DNA of 64,000 nucleotides from Vacuolonema iberomarrocanum LEGE 07170 (lineage in GTDB: Bacteria > Cyanobacteriota > Cyanobacteriia > Elainellales > Elainellaceae): the NCBI GenBank assembly GCA_015207365.1, contig JADEXA010000037.1, forward strand, positions 1 through 64,000, written 5' to 3'. Under the pieces are notes generated by a model. It saw only the letters and a list, made by a program, of their open reading frames with translations. It did not search any database and was not told where the DNA came from. Shown here one piece after another: positions 17,553 to 26,204 of the stretch. The translations under genes and the position numbers were made by a program. Each line of letters opens with the position of its first letter. Positions within the stretch are counted from its first letter, which is position 1.

Positions 17553-18752
17553 TCAAGAGGGAGTCGAGAGCAAATCGCGCAGAGGCTTGGCAATCCAATT
17601 CAGACCGACACGGAGTTGGTGGTCGAAGGTGGGCATGCGATAGAGGTAGGCGAGACGGCGGACGATGTAGGCAAAGGAACCATCTAGCTTGACACCCATG
17701 CCCGTAAGGGTGGCATTGTCGGTGCCCAGCGCCATCATTTCGCCAAGGTGCTGGTAGCGGAAGGGCAAGAGGGGGCGATCGCTCAGCGAGGCCCAGATAT
17801 TCCAGCCCGCGTAGTCGGCTTGCTGGAAAGCCGATTGCGCCGTAACAGGAACGCGCTGCCCTTCGGCATCATAATTTTCGGCAGAGTCACCCAGGGCAAA
17901 CACATCGGGATAACCCTCCAGTTGCAGCGTGGGCGAAACAATCAATTGCCCCCGATCGTTCTTCTTACAGTTCAGGGGTTCAAGAGCTTCCGCCACCTTT
18001 GTGCCCACGGTCCACAGCACCAAGTCCACGGGGATCGAATCAACCTTGCTCTTATAATCCAGAGCAATGCTATCGGCAGTAACGTTAGTCACGCGGGTTT
18101 CCATGTCGAGCCAAATACCATAGCGTTCCAACGCTTTCCCAGCTGTCTCACGATTGAAGTCAGTCGAGGTCTGCAAAATTTTGTCGGAAAGCTCGACGAG
18201 GCGCACCCGTCCCCGATCGCCCAACCGATCGGCCAGCTTACAGGCCAATTCCACCCCACTATATCCAGCTCCGGCGATCGCTACCCGAATGCGATCGCGA
18301 TCCGAGTTCTCCAACTCCCGCAGGCGCTCTTGCAATTGAAACGCGTCCTCAGTGGTGCGGAAAGCGAGGGCATGCTGTTCAACCCCTGGAGCCAGGTTCA
18401 TCGGGGTTTCGCCTCCAAGAGCAAGGACGAGGCGATCGCACGTGATCTCAGGCTGGTCTTCCAGGAAAACCGCTTTCCGATCCAAGTCGATCCCCGTTAC
18501 CTTTGCCTGCATAAAGCGGACGCCTGTGTTCTCAAGCAGTTCCGTGAAGGGGGGCGCAATTTCCCAGGTCTGCAGTTCTCCCGTCACCAGCTCATAGAGC
18601 AATGGGACAAAGAGGAAGCGATCGCGCTGGTCGATCAGTAAAATTTCTGGTCGATCAGTTGCAGTCCAAGGCAACTGGCTGAGGCGTAGAGCCGTATACA
18701 GCCCACCAAAGCCACCGCCTAAAATGCAAATACGGGAAGGAGTCTGGGTCAT
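17553..18752 (-). CDS. ndbB: Demethylphylloquinone reductase NdbB (type II NADH dehydrogenase family)
   Basis: A 399-residue FAD-dependent oxidoreductase with two Rossmann folds: ICILGGGFGGLYTALRLS for FAD at residues 8-25 and IAGAGYSGVELACKLADR for NAD(P)H near residue 160. The C-terminus keeps the ALGDSAEN motif and GEMMALG, and ends in a hydrophobic/amphipathic segment likely to bind the thylakoid. Residue-by-residue it recalls Synechocystis Slr1743, which reduces demethylphylloquinone in vitamin K1 synthesis. A role in plain NADH oxidation by quinone is the alternative. Confidence 0.88.
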   Translation of the reverse strand: MTQTPSRICILGGGFGGLYTALRLSQLPWTATDRPEILLIDQRDRFLFVPLLYELVTGELQTWEIAPPFTELLENTGVRFMQAKVTGIDLDRKAVFLEDQPEITCDRLVLALGGETPMNLAPGVEQHALAFRTTEDAFQLQERLRELENSDRDRIRVAIAGAGYSGVELACKLADRLGDRGRVRLVELSDKILQTSTDFNRETAGKALERYGIWLDMETRVTNVTADSIALDYKSKVDSIPVDLVLWTVGTKVAEALEPLNCKKNDRGQLIVSPTLQLEGYPDVFALGDSAENYDAEGQRVPVTAQSAFQQADYAGWNIWASLSDRPLLPFRYQHLGEMMALGTDNATLTGMGVKLDGSFAYIVRRLAYLYRMPTFDHQLRVGLNWIAKPLRDLLSTPS

Positions 18753-19010
18753 GGGTTCGCAGGGATGAACGACAGCGCGGGCAATGAAACGTTACACACG
18801 ACTTTGTTTCAGCATAACGAAACGAAAGGTCTGCTGCCGCTTGTCGATTCCAGTTTTTTTGCAAAGCATGGCCATATTTCAACGCAAATCTATCGGAAGG
18901 CGTAGGTTTTGCTGAGACGCAAAGAGTAAGCCTTGCTGAAACGCTACATCCGACAACCAGACTTGCTGCCAAACTCTCCTCTTACAGACCAAACATGTTC
19001 ATCCAGCCGC

Positions 19011-19319
19011 TCAAAGGCTAGAAATGGTTGTCGCCATCGCAAAGTCTTTTTCAGTCAGGCCGCCAGCGTCATGGGTGCTGAGACTAACGGTGACCTTGTT
19101 GTAGGAAATGGCGAGATCAGGATGATGCCCAGCAGCTTCAGCAGGATCAATGAGTTTGTTCACAAAGGCAACGGCTTCAGGAAACCCACCGAACTTACGA
19201 ACAGACTTGATTGTTTTGCCGTCTAGCTCCCATCCCGAAAGTTGACTCAGACGGTTCTGGATTTCGCTTTCTGCCAGGAGTTGAGCCATCGTTTTTCCTC
19301 CAAAGAGTTCTTCTGTCAT
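19011..19319 (-). CDS. Pterin-4a-carbinolamine dehydratase
   Basis: 102 residues; an internal ATG gives 92 residues (MAQLLAESEI) and fits the family length as well. Motif AAGHHPDLAISYNKVTVSLS supplies the catalytic His residues; DAGGLTEKDF follows. The enzyme dehydrates 4a-hydroxytetrahydropterin; cyanobacterial copies have also been linked to tetrahydrobiopterin-like pterins or to photosynthetic functions, which is not resolvable here. Confidence 0.92.
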   Translation of the reverse strand: MTEELFGGKTMAQLLAESEIQNRLSQLSGWELDGKTIKSVRKFGGFPEAVAFVNKLIDPAEAAGHHPDLAISYNKVTVSLSTHDAGGLTEKDFAMATTISSL

Positions 19320-19398
19320 TCTTACAGAAACCTGTCTGATTCAGATGGTCAATCCCCAATCACACAAATAGAGGACAACAAATTCCTCCAAATACTAT

Positions 19399-19589
19399 CC
19401 GTCCCCCCGCAGGTATGACCGAAGTCACGGAGCGGGAGGACGGTGTAGTGGGTCTACAGGTTGTACCTGACTGCCGGGAGGATCGCTAGGATCAGCCCAG
19501 CAAGCTTTTAGACGGATCTATCAGTTGCGTAGGCGTTACTTAGAGAACAGCCCCGGCACACAGCCGGTTTCCCACAACCTGATGACCCA
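19399..19589. ncRNA. Candidate structured RNA, strand and class undecided
   Basis: Two GC-rich structures lie side by side. CCGTCCCCCCGC (19399-19410) pairs with GCGGGAGGACGG (19432-19443), one mismatch in twelve. TGGGTC-TA-CAGGTTGT (19449-19464) pairs with ACAACCTG-AT-GACCCA (19574-19589), 14 of 16 pairs, enclosing about 109 bases that themselves contain CCGGCacacaGCCGG-type pairing. Read on the minus strand it has GGGAA, CGCAACTG and AGTCAGG in cobalamin-riboswitch order, but spacing and several conserved positions fail. I do not assign a family. Confidence 0.45.
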
Positions 19590-19852
19590 ATCGTTTACTA
19601 CTATCTTGCATGGGCACCACCTCCTGCTTACTAAACGACAATTGTTGTCACGTCGCTCCTGCTAGGCAAAAGCTGTTTGAAATATAACACACTCCTTCTT
19701 TAAGGTGTATCGCTGGCCAAGTTTTTGAAGCGAGAGCTAGGAATGGGTGATCGCCCAAATAGGTTTATATCCGCATCAGGATCTGAGAGGTTAGCGATTT
19801 CAGCGCAGAAAAAGAGATTTCATCAGAAAAAAGAGTCTACTCCTAATATGCA

Positions 19853-19945
19853 CAGGAATGACGCATTTCGTTGATGTTGTGGCCACGACGCGGCCACAAC
19901 ATCAACAAATTCCATCAGGATGACGCAAGTTTTGCGTAAGTCCTG
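19853..19945. mobile_element. Family E palindromic repeat, copy 2
   Basis: The same layout as copy 1 at 5480: GTTGATGTTGTGGCCACG with its inverse, then a small hairpin around GACGCAAGTTTTGCGTAAGTCC. The GTTGATGTTGTGGCC arms are identical to copy 1. Confidence 0.65.
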
Positions 19946-20116
19946 ATTTAATAAACTTGGGTGCCCCTTAGTCTGTGAAAAAAGGCGATAATGACGCCCA
20001 GCATCTCAGACATCTGTAAAGGTTTAGCTATTTTCCACCAGGCTGCATGGAAGTGTACAGCTCGGAAAAGATAGGATTACACCGTTACTCAGCCATGAAA
20101 AGGAGACATCATCACC

Positions 20117-20593
20117 ATGGAAGGGGAATACGCACAATTAGATCGCTATTTGAAAAAGAAATTGTGGCGTCTGGCCGACCTGGAAACTCGAAAGCTGTTG
20201 TATGAGGCTTGTGGCATGAGTCCAGATGATGATATGCGACTTCCAGTACAACAAGTTCCCTGCGATGTGTTGGCTGCAATCGACCGTCTCTGGATGGGAT
20301 ATAGCCGCAAGCACTTTGGCTTCTCAGTGCAGCGCAAGCTCTGGTACATGTGCAAGGACAAGTATTATGACAAGACCGAAGCCTGGAATCAGTTCGGTAG
20401 CAAAGTCGGCTGGCGTGTCAATCATCTCTTCAAACAGAACTACTGGAAACCTCATAAAGAGCTAGATTTTAAGCTGGAAGCACCCGCTGGCCATCTACCT
20501 CACATGGGTGACCAGTTTGGAATGAAAACGGTAGAGAGCTTTGTTCAGCAAATTGATTATTGCTCGTCCCCACCGATACCGCCTGGAGGTTGA
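20117..20593 (+). CDS. GUN4-domain protein
   Basis: 158 residues, ATG 20117 with AGGAGA upstream. GUN4 proteins bind porphyrins (protoporphyrin IX, Mg-protoporphyrin) and stimulate Mg-chelatase. Family marks are DRYLKKKLWRLADLETRKLL, PCDVLAAIDRLWMGYS, HFGFSVQRKLW, and GSKVGWRVNHLF ... GHLPHM. The protein lacks an N-terminal four-helix domain seen in the main Gun4 protein and is a compact, possibly partner-requiring paralogue. The insert CKDKYYDKTEAWNQF between the two halves is longer than I expect. It is terminated by the hairpin at 20719. Confidence 0.85.
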   Translation: MEGEYAQLDRYLKKKLWRLADLETRKLLYEACGMSPDDDMRLPVQQVPCDVLAAIDRLWMGYSRKHFGFSVQRKLWYMCKDKYYDKTEAWNQFGSKVGWRVNHLFKQNYWKPHKELDFKLEAPAGHLPHMGDQFGMKTVESFVQQIDYCSSPPIPPGG

Positions 20594-20718
20594 GCGTTAC
20601 TCAACATGCCATAAACGACTGCTAAACATTTCACCGCCTAGAATATCGCGATGAGATGAGGCCCCACGCGGCTTGTGTTCAGCCAACACTCCAACGAGTT
20701 TGGGGATCACCCTGATGC

Positions 20719-20753
20719 AATACCCGGTGTCTCGCACTAAGACACCGGGTATT
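20719..20753 (+). terminator. Intrinsic terminator of the GUN4 gene
   Basis: AATACCCGGTGTC pairs perfectly with GACACCGGGTATT around an 8-base loop, ending in TTT. It lies 126 bp after the GUN4 stop. Confidence 0.8.
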
Positions 20754-20811
20754 TCGCGCCCAGTTGACACTCTAGGCTGTCTAATTTGAGAAAACTCCGT
20801 CATCGCTTATA

Positions 20812-20909
20812 TCAAATCCGGTTGAAGAACCCAACTATCGTTTGCACCCGCTGCTGTGCAGCGGGTGCAAACGATAGTTGGGTTCTTCAGTTGTTTAACT
20901 GGATATGGA
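20812..20909. mobile_element. Family A palindromic element, copy 2 (98 bp)
   Basis: Starts TCAAATCCGGTTGAAGAACC after TA and carries the core CCCAACTATCGTTTGCACCC with its complement. The right end has drifted (AACTGGATATGG). Orientation is opposite to copy 1: the TTGAAGAACCC arm is on the left. Confidence 0.75.
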
Positions 20910-21395
20910 TATTAGAGGATCTTTGGGAAATTACGGATAGAAACCCAGGCAGGGAGATGCTCCGTAGTAAAAGTTGCGGAAAGGATGGGTTAGCTATCTC
21001 TAAATTTTGGGTGTTTTCACTTAACCAACTAGGAAGCTGCTTGGGCAAGATAGATGAGTTACGCAGAGCGGGAAGAAACATTCTCTCCCGTTCCTTTCGT
21101 TTGACAAAGTCGCTACGGCTTTTCTCACAAGGCGCAGCTAAGAATTTTATGCGGGTCACGGGCGATCGCCCTTCCAATACTCACCAGAAATTCTGGAAGT
21201 CGGGCGATCGCCCGTGTGGCTTATTAAGGCCGCACTCCCATTTCCCGCAGCGACATTGTGCGCATGAACCATTGGTTCTGTCAGGTCAATAAAATCCAGG
21301 GTGCAAGGACTATAAAACCATTTCTGTATCACGCCCCTGGCAGTATGGCTCCACAACTTTTGACGTGACTATAGTTGGTGCAGAGGATTCTAGCA

Positions 21396-21851
21396 ATGAC
21401 AACTCAGCCTTCCGACCATCCTTCTTCGCTCGTCCCTGGAACTCCTGCCCTCCTCCGTTGGGTGTGGATTCAGCCTTCCGATGTTTTAGATGTCAACAGT
21501 TGGCAAGAAGAAAACGCCACAGACACATCCACCGCACTTGATTCGTCGCAAAGCAATGATGGGTTTACCTACGGCAAGTCTCGTACTCGCGCCCTGGATA
21601 TCCTGGCTCCGCTTCGAACCTACGTTAACAACCTGGATGTGCGGCGACCCCAGCTCGCTCACTTTATTTGTCGAAACGTTCCGACCCAGTGCCCGTTTGA
21701 ACGCGACGTTAAGCTATTCAGGAAAACCCTCTTCCACATTCCACCCCTATGCAAGCTCAATCCCCTCTACGACGAGGTTGTAGAGTTACGGTTTCGGGCA
21801 ATGTGCTATCTGGCAGATGAGTGCGGCGAGGATGTAACCCCCTATTGCTGA
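21396..21851 (+). CDS. Mo-dependent nitrogenase C-terminal domain protein
   Basis: 151 residues from ATG 21396 (AGAGGA eight bases upstream). The last ~80 residues match the cyanobacterial Mo-nitro_C family: VRRPQLAHFICRNVPTQCPF, KLNPLYDEVVELRF, YLADECGED. Cysteines are conserved in PTQCPF, LCKLN and ECGED. The name comes from a domain first seen near nitrogenase genes; no nif gene is near here, so the name does not establish function. The N-terminal half is Ser/Thr-rich and unlike the family core. It converges on rpaA. Confidence 0.8.
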   Translation: MTTQPSDHPSSLVPGTPALLRWVWIQPSDVLDVNSWQEENATDTSTALDSSQSNDGFTYGKSRTRALDILAPLRTYVNNLDVRRPQLAHFICRNVPTQCPFERDVKLFRKTLFHIPPLCKLNPLYDEVVELRFRAMCYLADECGEDVTPYC

Positions 21852-22022
21852 GCCAAGTTCGGGATCAAGCACTAGCGATTGCCGTTGCGGTTAGACGTAT
21901 AAGTCGATCGTCGCGAACGGTCAGCTATCAATGGAATGAGTTCCCATAAAAGCAGGGCTTGAGCTATCGTACCAGCGTTGCAGGTAGCATGTTTCTCAAT
22001 CGGGATCTGGCTGGGAAAACTC

Positions 22023-22057
22023 AAGCTGTTGGTCTGCATTGGGCAGACCAACAGCTT
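22023..22057. terminator. Hairpin between convergent genes
   Basis: AAGCTGTTGGTCTGC and GCAGACCAACAGCTT pair perfectly around a five-base loop. It sits between the Mo-nitro_C gene and rpaA ends and probably terminates rpaA (TTTT follows on the minus strand). Confidence 0.7.
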
Positions 22058-22143
22058 TGTCATAGCAGCAGATGGAATCACGTAGATTGTGCCGTGCGCA
22101 TGGTGGCGGCTCCCACAACGATAGTGGGGATCAGCCGTGGGGA

Positions 22144-22881
22144 TCAAGAAACAACGTCATTGACCTCGGCGCTGCTAGCAGTCTGCGGTAGTTCCAGGCA
22201 ATAACCTGCACCATATACCGTTTTGATGAACTGGGGGTGGCGTGGATCGGGCTCCAGCTTGGTACGGAGATGGCGCACATGAACTCGGATCGTTTCGATA
22301 TCATCGTCGGGATCGTAGCCCCATACCTCTTTCAAAATATCGCTGGGAGACACCGTTTGCCCATGCCGCTGAAGCAAGCAATGGAGCAGTTCAAATTCTA
22401 GGTGAGTCAGCTTCACGATGCGATCGAACCAGATAGCTTCGAGGCGCTCGGGCACTAGAGTGAGCGGGCCATAGTTAAGGATTTCGGCATGTTTGGCCGC
22501 CTGGGGGATGCGATCAGTGCGCCGCAGTAGAGCCCGAACTCGGGCCAGCATTTCCTCAACCTCAAAGGGTTTTGTGAGATAGTCGTCCGCTCCAGCATTG
22601 AAGCCTTCCACCTTATCCTGGGTTTGGCTCAGAGCCGTGAGCATCAGCACAGGAATGTCGGCTGTGCGCTCATCTCGGCGCAATCGCTGGCAGATTGTGA
22701 AACCATCCACTTTGGGCAACATCAGATCCAGCATGATCAGATCGGGCACCAGCTGAAGAGCCAGAGCTTGCCCTTTTACACCATCAATAGCGCGGCTGAC
22801 TTCATATCCTGCCATTTCTAAATTGACCGAAACCAATTCGGCGATCGCTGGATCATCATCAATGACTAAAATTCGGGTCAT
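22144..22881 (-). CDS. rpaA: Response regulator RpaA (circadian clock output)
   Basis: A 245-residue OmpR-type regulator. Receiver residues 1-120: the acidic pocket DDD at 8-10, phospho-acceptor Asp52 in LIMLDLMLPKVDGF, and conserved Lys in LTKPFEVEEM. The DNA-binding winged helix spans about 135-235 (LTHLEFELLHCLLQRHGQTV, IRVHVRHLRTKLE). The string GFNAGADDYLTKPFEVEEML and the LNYGPLTLVPE region are those of RpaA, the SasA-controlled clock and energy-transfer regulator. The gene is read leftward; its upstream region (22882-23215) is unusually AT-rich. Confidence 0.92.
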   Translation of the reverse strand: MTRILVIDDDPAIAELVSVNLEMAGYEVSRAIDGVKGQALALQLVPDLIMLDLMLPKVDGFTICQRLRRDERTADIPVLMLTALSQTQDKVEGFNAGADDYLTKPFEVEEMLARVRALLRRTDRIPQAAKHAEILNYGPLTLVPERLEAIWFDRIVKLTHLEFELLHCLLQRHGQTVSPSDILKEVWGYDPDDDIETIRVHVRHLRTKLEPDPRHPQFIKTVYGAGYCLELPQTASSAEVNDVVS

Positions 22882-23215
22882 GTTTATGGCGTTATTCTAT
22901 GGACAGTGACAAAGCAATTCCAGCAGGGAGTGCTGAGCAGTGTGAGCCGAAAACCAGAATTAAGAGTAGAAATATTGCTCAGAGCGACTGGCTACGGCTA
23001 AGTCTGCTCTAAATTCTTAACTATGATTCTAACCTGGTGTACCAAAGTCTAAATTTTTCTCACCAAAGATGCACTCACCTATAGTTAGGTAACTTTATAT
23101 TTATTATTCGTTGTAACCACCAACTCTTTCCTCAAATTACAAGCCAACCCTGAAACCTTAAGCATTTTTTAATACAATTCTTCACTCTACTTGTTTAATT
23201 TTTTATCACTTTTTA
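22882..23215. other. AT-rich divergent intergenic region
   Basis: Holds the promoters of rpaA and of the glycosyltransferase gene. The last ~100 bases before 23216 are very AT-rich with runs of T. No repeat or RNA is evident. Confidence 0.4.
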
Positions 23216-24442
23216 ATGTTGCTTTTTTTCACTGCATTTTCCTTATTGTTTCTATTGAGCTGTGCCTATCGATTACGGCAAGTTGTTGCGGCCATCCCAG
23301 CCCTGTCTCCCTCTCCTTCCGAAAACCAATCGCTTTCGTCGCACCCTCCCGTTGCCATCATTGTTCCGGCTTATAACGAGGCTGACAATATTGCAACCTG
23401 TCTAGAGGCAATCCTAGAAAGTGCTCGGTTTTATCCAGGCTCAACCTCTATCTGGATGGTGGATGACCAATCAACGGACTCTACCTGGACGATCGCCCAA
23501 ACCGTCCAAAACTCCCTCACAGAAACTGATCCCCCGCTTCATTTAGTCGCAGGACAGGACAGACCTAGCGATGAAATTTGGGTCGGCAAGAACTGGGCTT
23601 GTGCACAGGCGATCGACCAACAAACTGCAGCTGATCATGACAGCACCTACCTGCTCTTTGTGGACGCGGATGTGCGCTTAGAGCCGGAGGCGATCGCTGC
23701 AGCCATTGCTCAGGCAGACACAGAGGCGATCGATCTGCTCACCTGTTGCCCCGCCATTCAATGTGGCTGTCTGGCGGAATGGCTCGTGCAACCCATCATC
23801 TTCACGGTTATTCTGATTGGCTTTGATATTCGCGCAGTCAACGATTCCAAGTCGGAATCTGCCTTTGCAGCCGGGCCTTTTATGCTGTTTCGGCGAACCG
23901 CCTATGACAAAATCGGGGGGCATCGTGCTGTCGCCAGTGAAGTGGTCGAAGACGTGGAACTGGCAAGACGCATCAAAGGTGCAGGCTTGCAGCTACAGTT
24001 TCTCGCTGGCGCATCACTCATCTCCGTGCGAATGTATCGCTCCTGGGCCGACCTGTGGGAAGGGTGGACCAAAAATATCTATGCCGGCGCTCAGCGCAAT
24101 TTATTTGGAACCTTGAGTTTAGCCGTTATGGTGCTTCTGCTCTGCACATTGCCCTGGCTGCTGCTTGGGGGTCTAGGGATCAAAGCACTCCTGCTGGACT
24201 GGGACAAGTGGGATGGGTTAATTCTGGCGCTACTCGGGTTAGCGCTGATGGCGCAGGTCGATTTGCGTCGAATTGGGGGGCGGGCCTCTGGAATGACGGC
24301 GCGTTATTGGTGGCTGAGTGGTTTAGGGGGTCTAGCCGTGGCGGCGATCGCCCTCGCATCTATCATCAAGACTGAGACTGGGTGGGGGTGGACGTGGAGG
24401 GGGCGTCCGTTGCAGACGGTTCATCAGAATCCGTTGGATTGA
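23216..24442 (+). CDS. Membrane GT2 glycosyltransferase (CruG/HpnB-like)
   Basis: 408 residues. An N-terminal transmembrane segment is followed by a GT-A catalytic domain (VAIIVPAYNEADNI, WMVDDQSTDSTW, LFVDADVR as DXD, EVVEDVELARRIK) and two or more hydrophobic segments (residues about 270-370), ending in KTETGWGWTWRGRP. The order recalls the cyanobacterial 2'-O-glycosyltransferase CruG, which makes myxoxanthophyll, and the related hopanoid HpnB. I have not settled which. It ends 75 bp inside the reverse-strand ParB-like frame at 24366. Confidence 0.8.
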   Translation: MLLFFTAFSLLFLLSCAYRLRQVVAAIPALSPSPSENQSLSSHPPVAIIVPAYNEADNIATCLEAILESARFYPGSTSIWMVDDQSTDSTWTIAQTVQNSLTETDPPLHLVAGQDRPSDEIWVGKNWACAQAIDQQTAADHDSTYLLFVDADVRLEPEAIAAAIAQADTEAIDLLTCCPAIQCGCLAEWLVQPIIFTVILIGFDIRAVNDSKSESAFAAGPFMLFRRTAYDKIGGHRAVASEVVEDVELARRIKGAGLQLQFLAGASLISVRMYRSWADLWEGWTKNIYAGAQRNLFGTLSLAVMVLLLCTLPWLLLGGLGIKALLLDWDKWDGLILALLGLALMAQVDLRRIGGRASGMTARYWWLSGLGGLAVAAIALASIIKTETGWGWTWRGRPLQTVHQNPLD

Positions 24443-25706
24443 TCTGCGTCTGGGGCACATCAATATGCGTCTGAGGCATATCAATAATGGTCTGATCCTC
24501 GTAATCCCAATTGATCGCCGTCGTCGTACGAGTCGGCTCTATCGCTGCAGGGGAAGAATCAGTCTTATTTTGCTGCGAGGCTGAAGGTTGAGCAGCTTTC
24601 ACCGATGACGCAGCCTCAGAGCGACCACGCCGCCCTTGCCGCTGACGATTTGATAGCGGCTGGGAAGACTTCGGAGTGGGTTGCACACTGCTTCTCCCTT
24701 CAAGCGACATGTCCTGAAGCGGCAAGGTCATGTCACCGTCTTCAAACCGTTTCCGCCCAAGACTAGATCGAGGAGGCGTCGGGTTAGTTGAACGCAAATG
24801 GGATAGAAACGCGCGATTCGCTTGAGAATGATTTGGCGGAGAGTCGTTCGACTGAGTACCCCCCGATTGAGCACCATCCAGACGAGCATCATCGGGCTGA
24901 ACATCGTTGCCTGCAGCTTCCTCTATTTGAGTGACAGCCGCAGGAGTCGCTTCTATACCATTTGCAATCCCAGGCGGCAGACCCACAAGCGGCATCGTCA
25001 TCTCATCATCCAACATTGCTTGAGTGATAGCAGCATTCCCAGGCGTAACTGCTGCCGGTGGGCTGGACGAGCCTCGCGCCTTGACAGAGGGTTGAGAGGC
25101 GACTGGTGCTGGTCGATTAACCGAAGCAGCCGGTGTTTTTGCTAGCGGCCTTGTCATGTTGGCAGCATCGGGCGCCGCCGCCGCTGTCTGTTGAGGTGTA
25201 GGGGCAGAAGACGATGGAGCACTGGTTTCGGTCGCCTCTGGGGTCGGATGCGACTGAGGTGCAACTGGCTGGCGATAGGTAACGGCAGACTCGGACACTT
25301 TACGGCGCTTGGTGCGCTCTTTGTGAAGTTGGCTCTGCATTTGCAGGCAGCGATCGAGCCAGAGTCCTCGAAAATCCGCCGTATTCAGTACGCGCCCCGT
25401 CAGGTCGGGCACAGAGCGAATGCCTGATTCTTCACACCAGCGAACACAGATACGGTAGGCCTCCCAGTCCAATGGGTCTGTTTCCCAGCGCGCGATGATC
25501 CGGTCGCGCCCCATTAACCAGGCGGCCAACGCGCGGGTATGCCCATCGGTAATGACCAGGCGATCGCCCAACCGCCACAACGAGACGGCTTCCTGTGTAT
25601 CCAGTTCGTGGCGGGCAAACTGCCACATCACCCGCGACAGCTTTTCGGCGCTGACATAGGGTTGGCTGGGCTGAAGATTGCGGAGTGAAACACGGAGGAG
25701 ATGCAC
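24366..25706 (-). CDS. ParB-like nuclease/Srx-fold protein with long disordered tail
   Basis: 446 residues from a GTG at 25706, which has AGGA nine bases upstream; a TTG at 25802 would add 32 residues. Residues 1-~130 resemble a ParB/Srx N-terminal domain: LRNLQPSQPYVSAEKLSRVM, WRLGDRLVITDGHTRALAAW (the GH(T/R)R motif). The remaining ~320 residues are Pro/Ala/Ser/Thr/Gln-rich and probably disordered, with repeated TMTLP/MTMPL and DVPQTQI-type short motifs. Three 22-bp repeats lie upstream (25835-25900). It overlaps the glycosyltransferase end by 77 bp on the other strand. Confidence 0.7.
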   Translation of the reverse strand: MHLLRVSLRNLQPSQPYVSAEKLSRVMWQFARHELDTQEAVSLWRLGDRLVITDGHTRALAAWLMGRDRIIARWETDPLDWEAYRICVRWCEESGIRSVPDLTGRVLNTADFRGLWLDRCLQMQSQLHKERTKRRKVSESAVTYRQPVAPQSHPTPEATETSAPSSSAPTPQQTAAAAPDAANMTRPLAKTPAASVNRPAPVASQPSVKARGSSSPPAAVTPGNAAITQAMLDDEMTMPLVGLPPGIANGIEATPAAVTQIEEAAGNDVQPDDARLDGAQSGGTQSNDSPPNHSQANRAFLSHLRSTNPTPPRSSLGRKRFEDGDMTLPLQDMSLEGRSSVQPTPKSSQPLSNRQRQGRRGRSEAASSVKAAQPSASQQNKTDSSPAAIEPTRTTTAINWDYEDQTIIDMPQTHIDVPQTQINPTDSDEPSATDAPSTSTPTQSQS

Positions 25707-26204
25707 AGGTGTAATTCCTGGGTATTGAAGAACAAGAGGCCAGTAGGTAGGGCACCAACTGCAGGGTAGCGAAGAGAGTGAATTCAGAAAAGATAGGGAC
25801 AACCCCTAGAATGCATAGATAAGAAAGAGATAGTCGGCAGAAACAACAAGAATAAACGGCAGAAATGGCAAAAATAAACGACAGAAACAGCAAAAATAAA
25901 TATTGAAAGAAGATGTTAACTATCAGTAGTGCGATCCAAATCACGTCATCAAGACATGCAATGATTGGTCAAAGAAGGGTTGCAGCAGCAACAGGGAGAT
26001 ACAAGTATTCTGTCACTCTGATAGATGACTAAGCTAAGATGGAGAGCGTCTTCCAGGCCTATCGTCCAGTAGTATTATCTTGTCTATTTCTTACTCACCG
26101 TTTTTACCCTCAACACCAATAAAACGAACGAGCAAACCGATGGCAAGTAAAAATAAGACGCTTCATTTGAATTTTAGGCTGTAGGGGGCGGGAGAGACTG
26201 CGGT
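25707..26204. other. Intergenic region with three 22-bp repeats
   Basis: Divergent promoters of the ParB-like and LOG genes. It contains the tandem repeats (25835-25900), otherwise nothing recognisable. Confidence 0.5.
25835..25900. repeat. Three tandem 22-bp repeats upstream of the ParB-like gene
   Basis: Units of 22 bp at 25835-25856, 25857-25878 and 25879-25900. They share CGRCAGAAA at the start and AATAAA at the end; the middle differs by 3-5 bases. Spacing is exactly 22, two helical turns, as in iterons bound by dimers or ParB-like proteins. They lie about 130 bp before the ParB-like start codon. Confidence 0.75.

Larger units (their letters stand above)
19320..20116. other. Long intergenic region with structured sequence and a repeat
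   Basis: 797 bp without a supported gene. It contains two stem-forming regions at 19399-19443 and 19449-19589 (separate entry), family E copy 2 (19853-19945) and the ribosome binding site of the GUN4 gene (AGGAGA before 20117). A stretch at 19640-19850 shows nothing I recognise. Confidence 0.6.
20594..21395. other. Intergenic region with terminator, family A element and an inverted HIP1 pair
   Basis: No gene is supported. The GUN4 terminator (20719-20753) and family A copy 2 (20812-20909) lie here. Two GGGCGATCGCCC copies at about 21160-21175 and 21203-21218 form an extended stem around AGAAATTCT. Small frames on both strands run through the palindromes and are not called. Confidence 0.5.

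Noticed and set aside
19449..19589. Cobalamin riboswitch on the minus strand
   Set aside because: GGGAA, CGCAACTG and AGTCAGG occur in order, but the space between the first two is too long, the GGTGnAA hairpin is missing, and the B12 box has two extra bases. Kept only as an unclassified structured RNA.
20887..21177. A 96-residue leftward frame
   Set aside because: No ribosome binding site or family; the HIP1-derived start residues are typical of chance frames in this genome.
20786..21292. A 168-residue rightward frame
   Set aside because: It runs through family A copy 2 and HIP1 repeats, and no family is recognisable.
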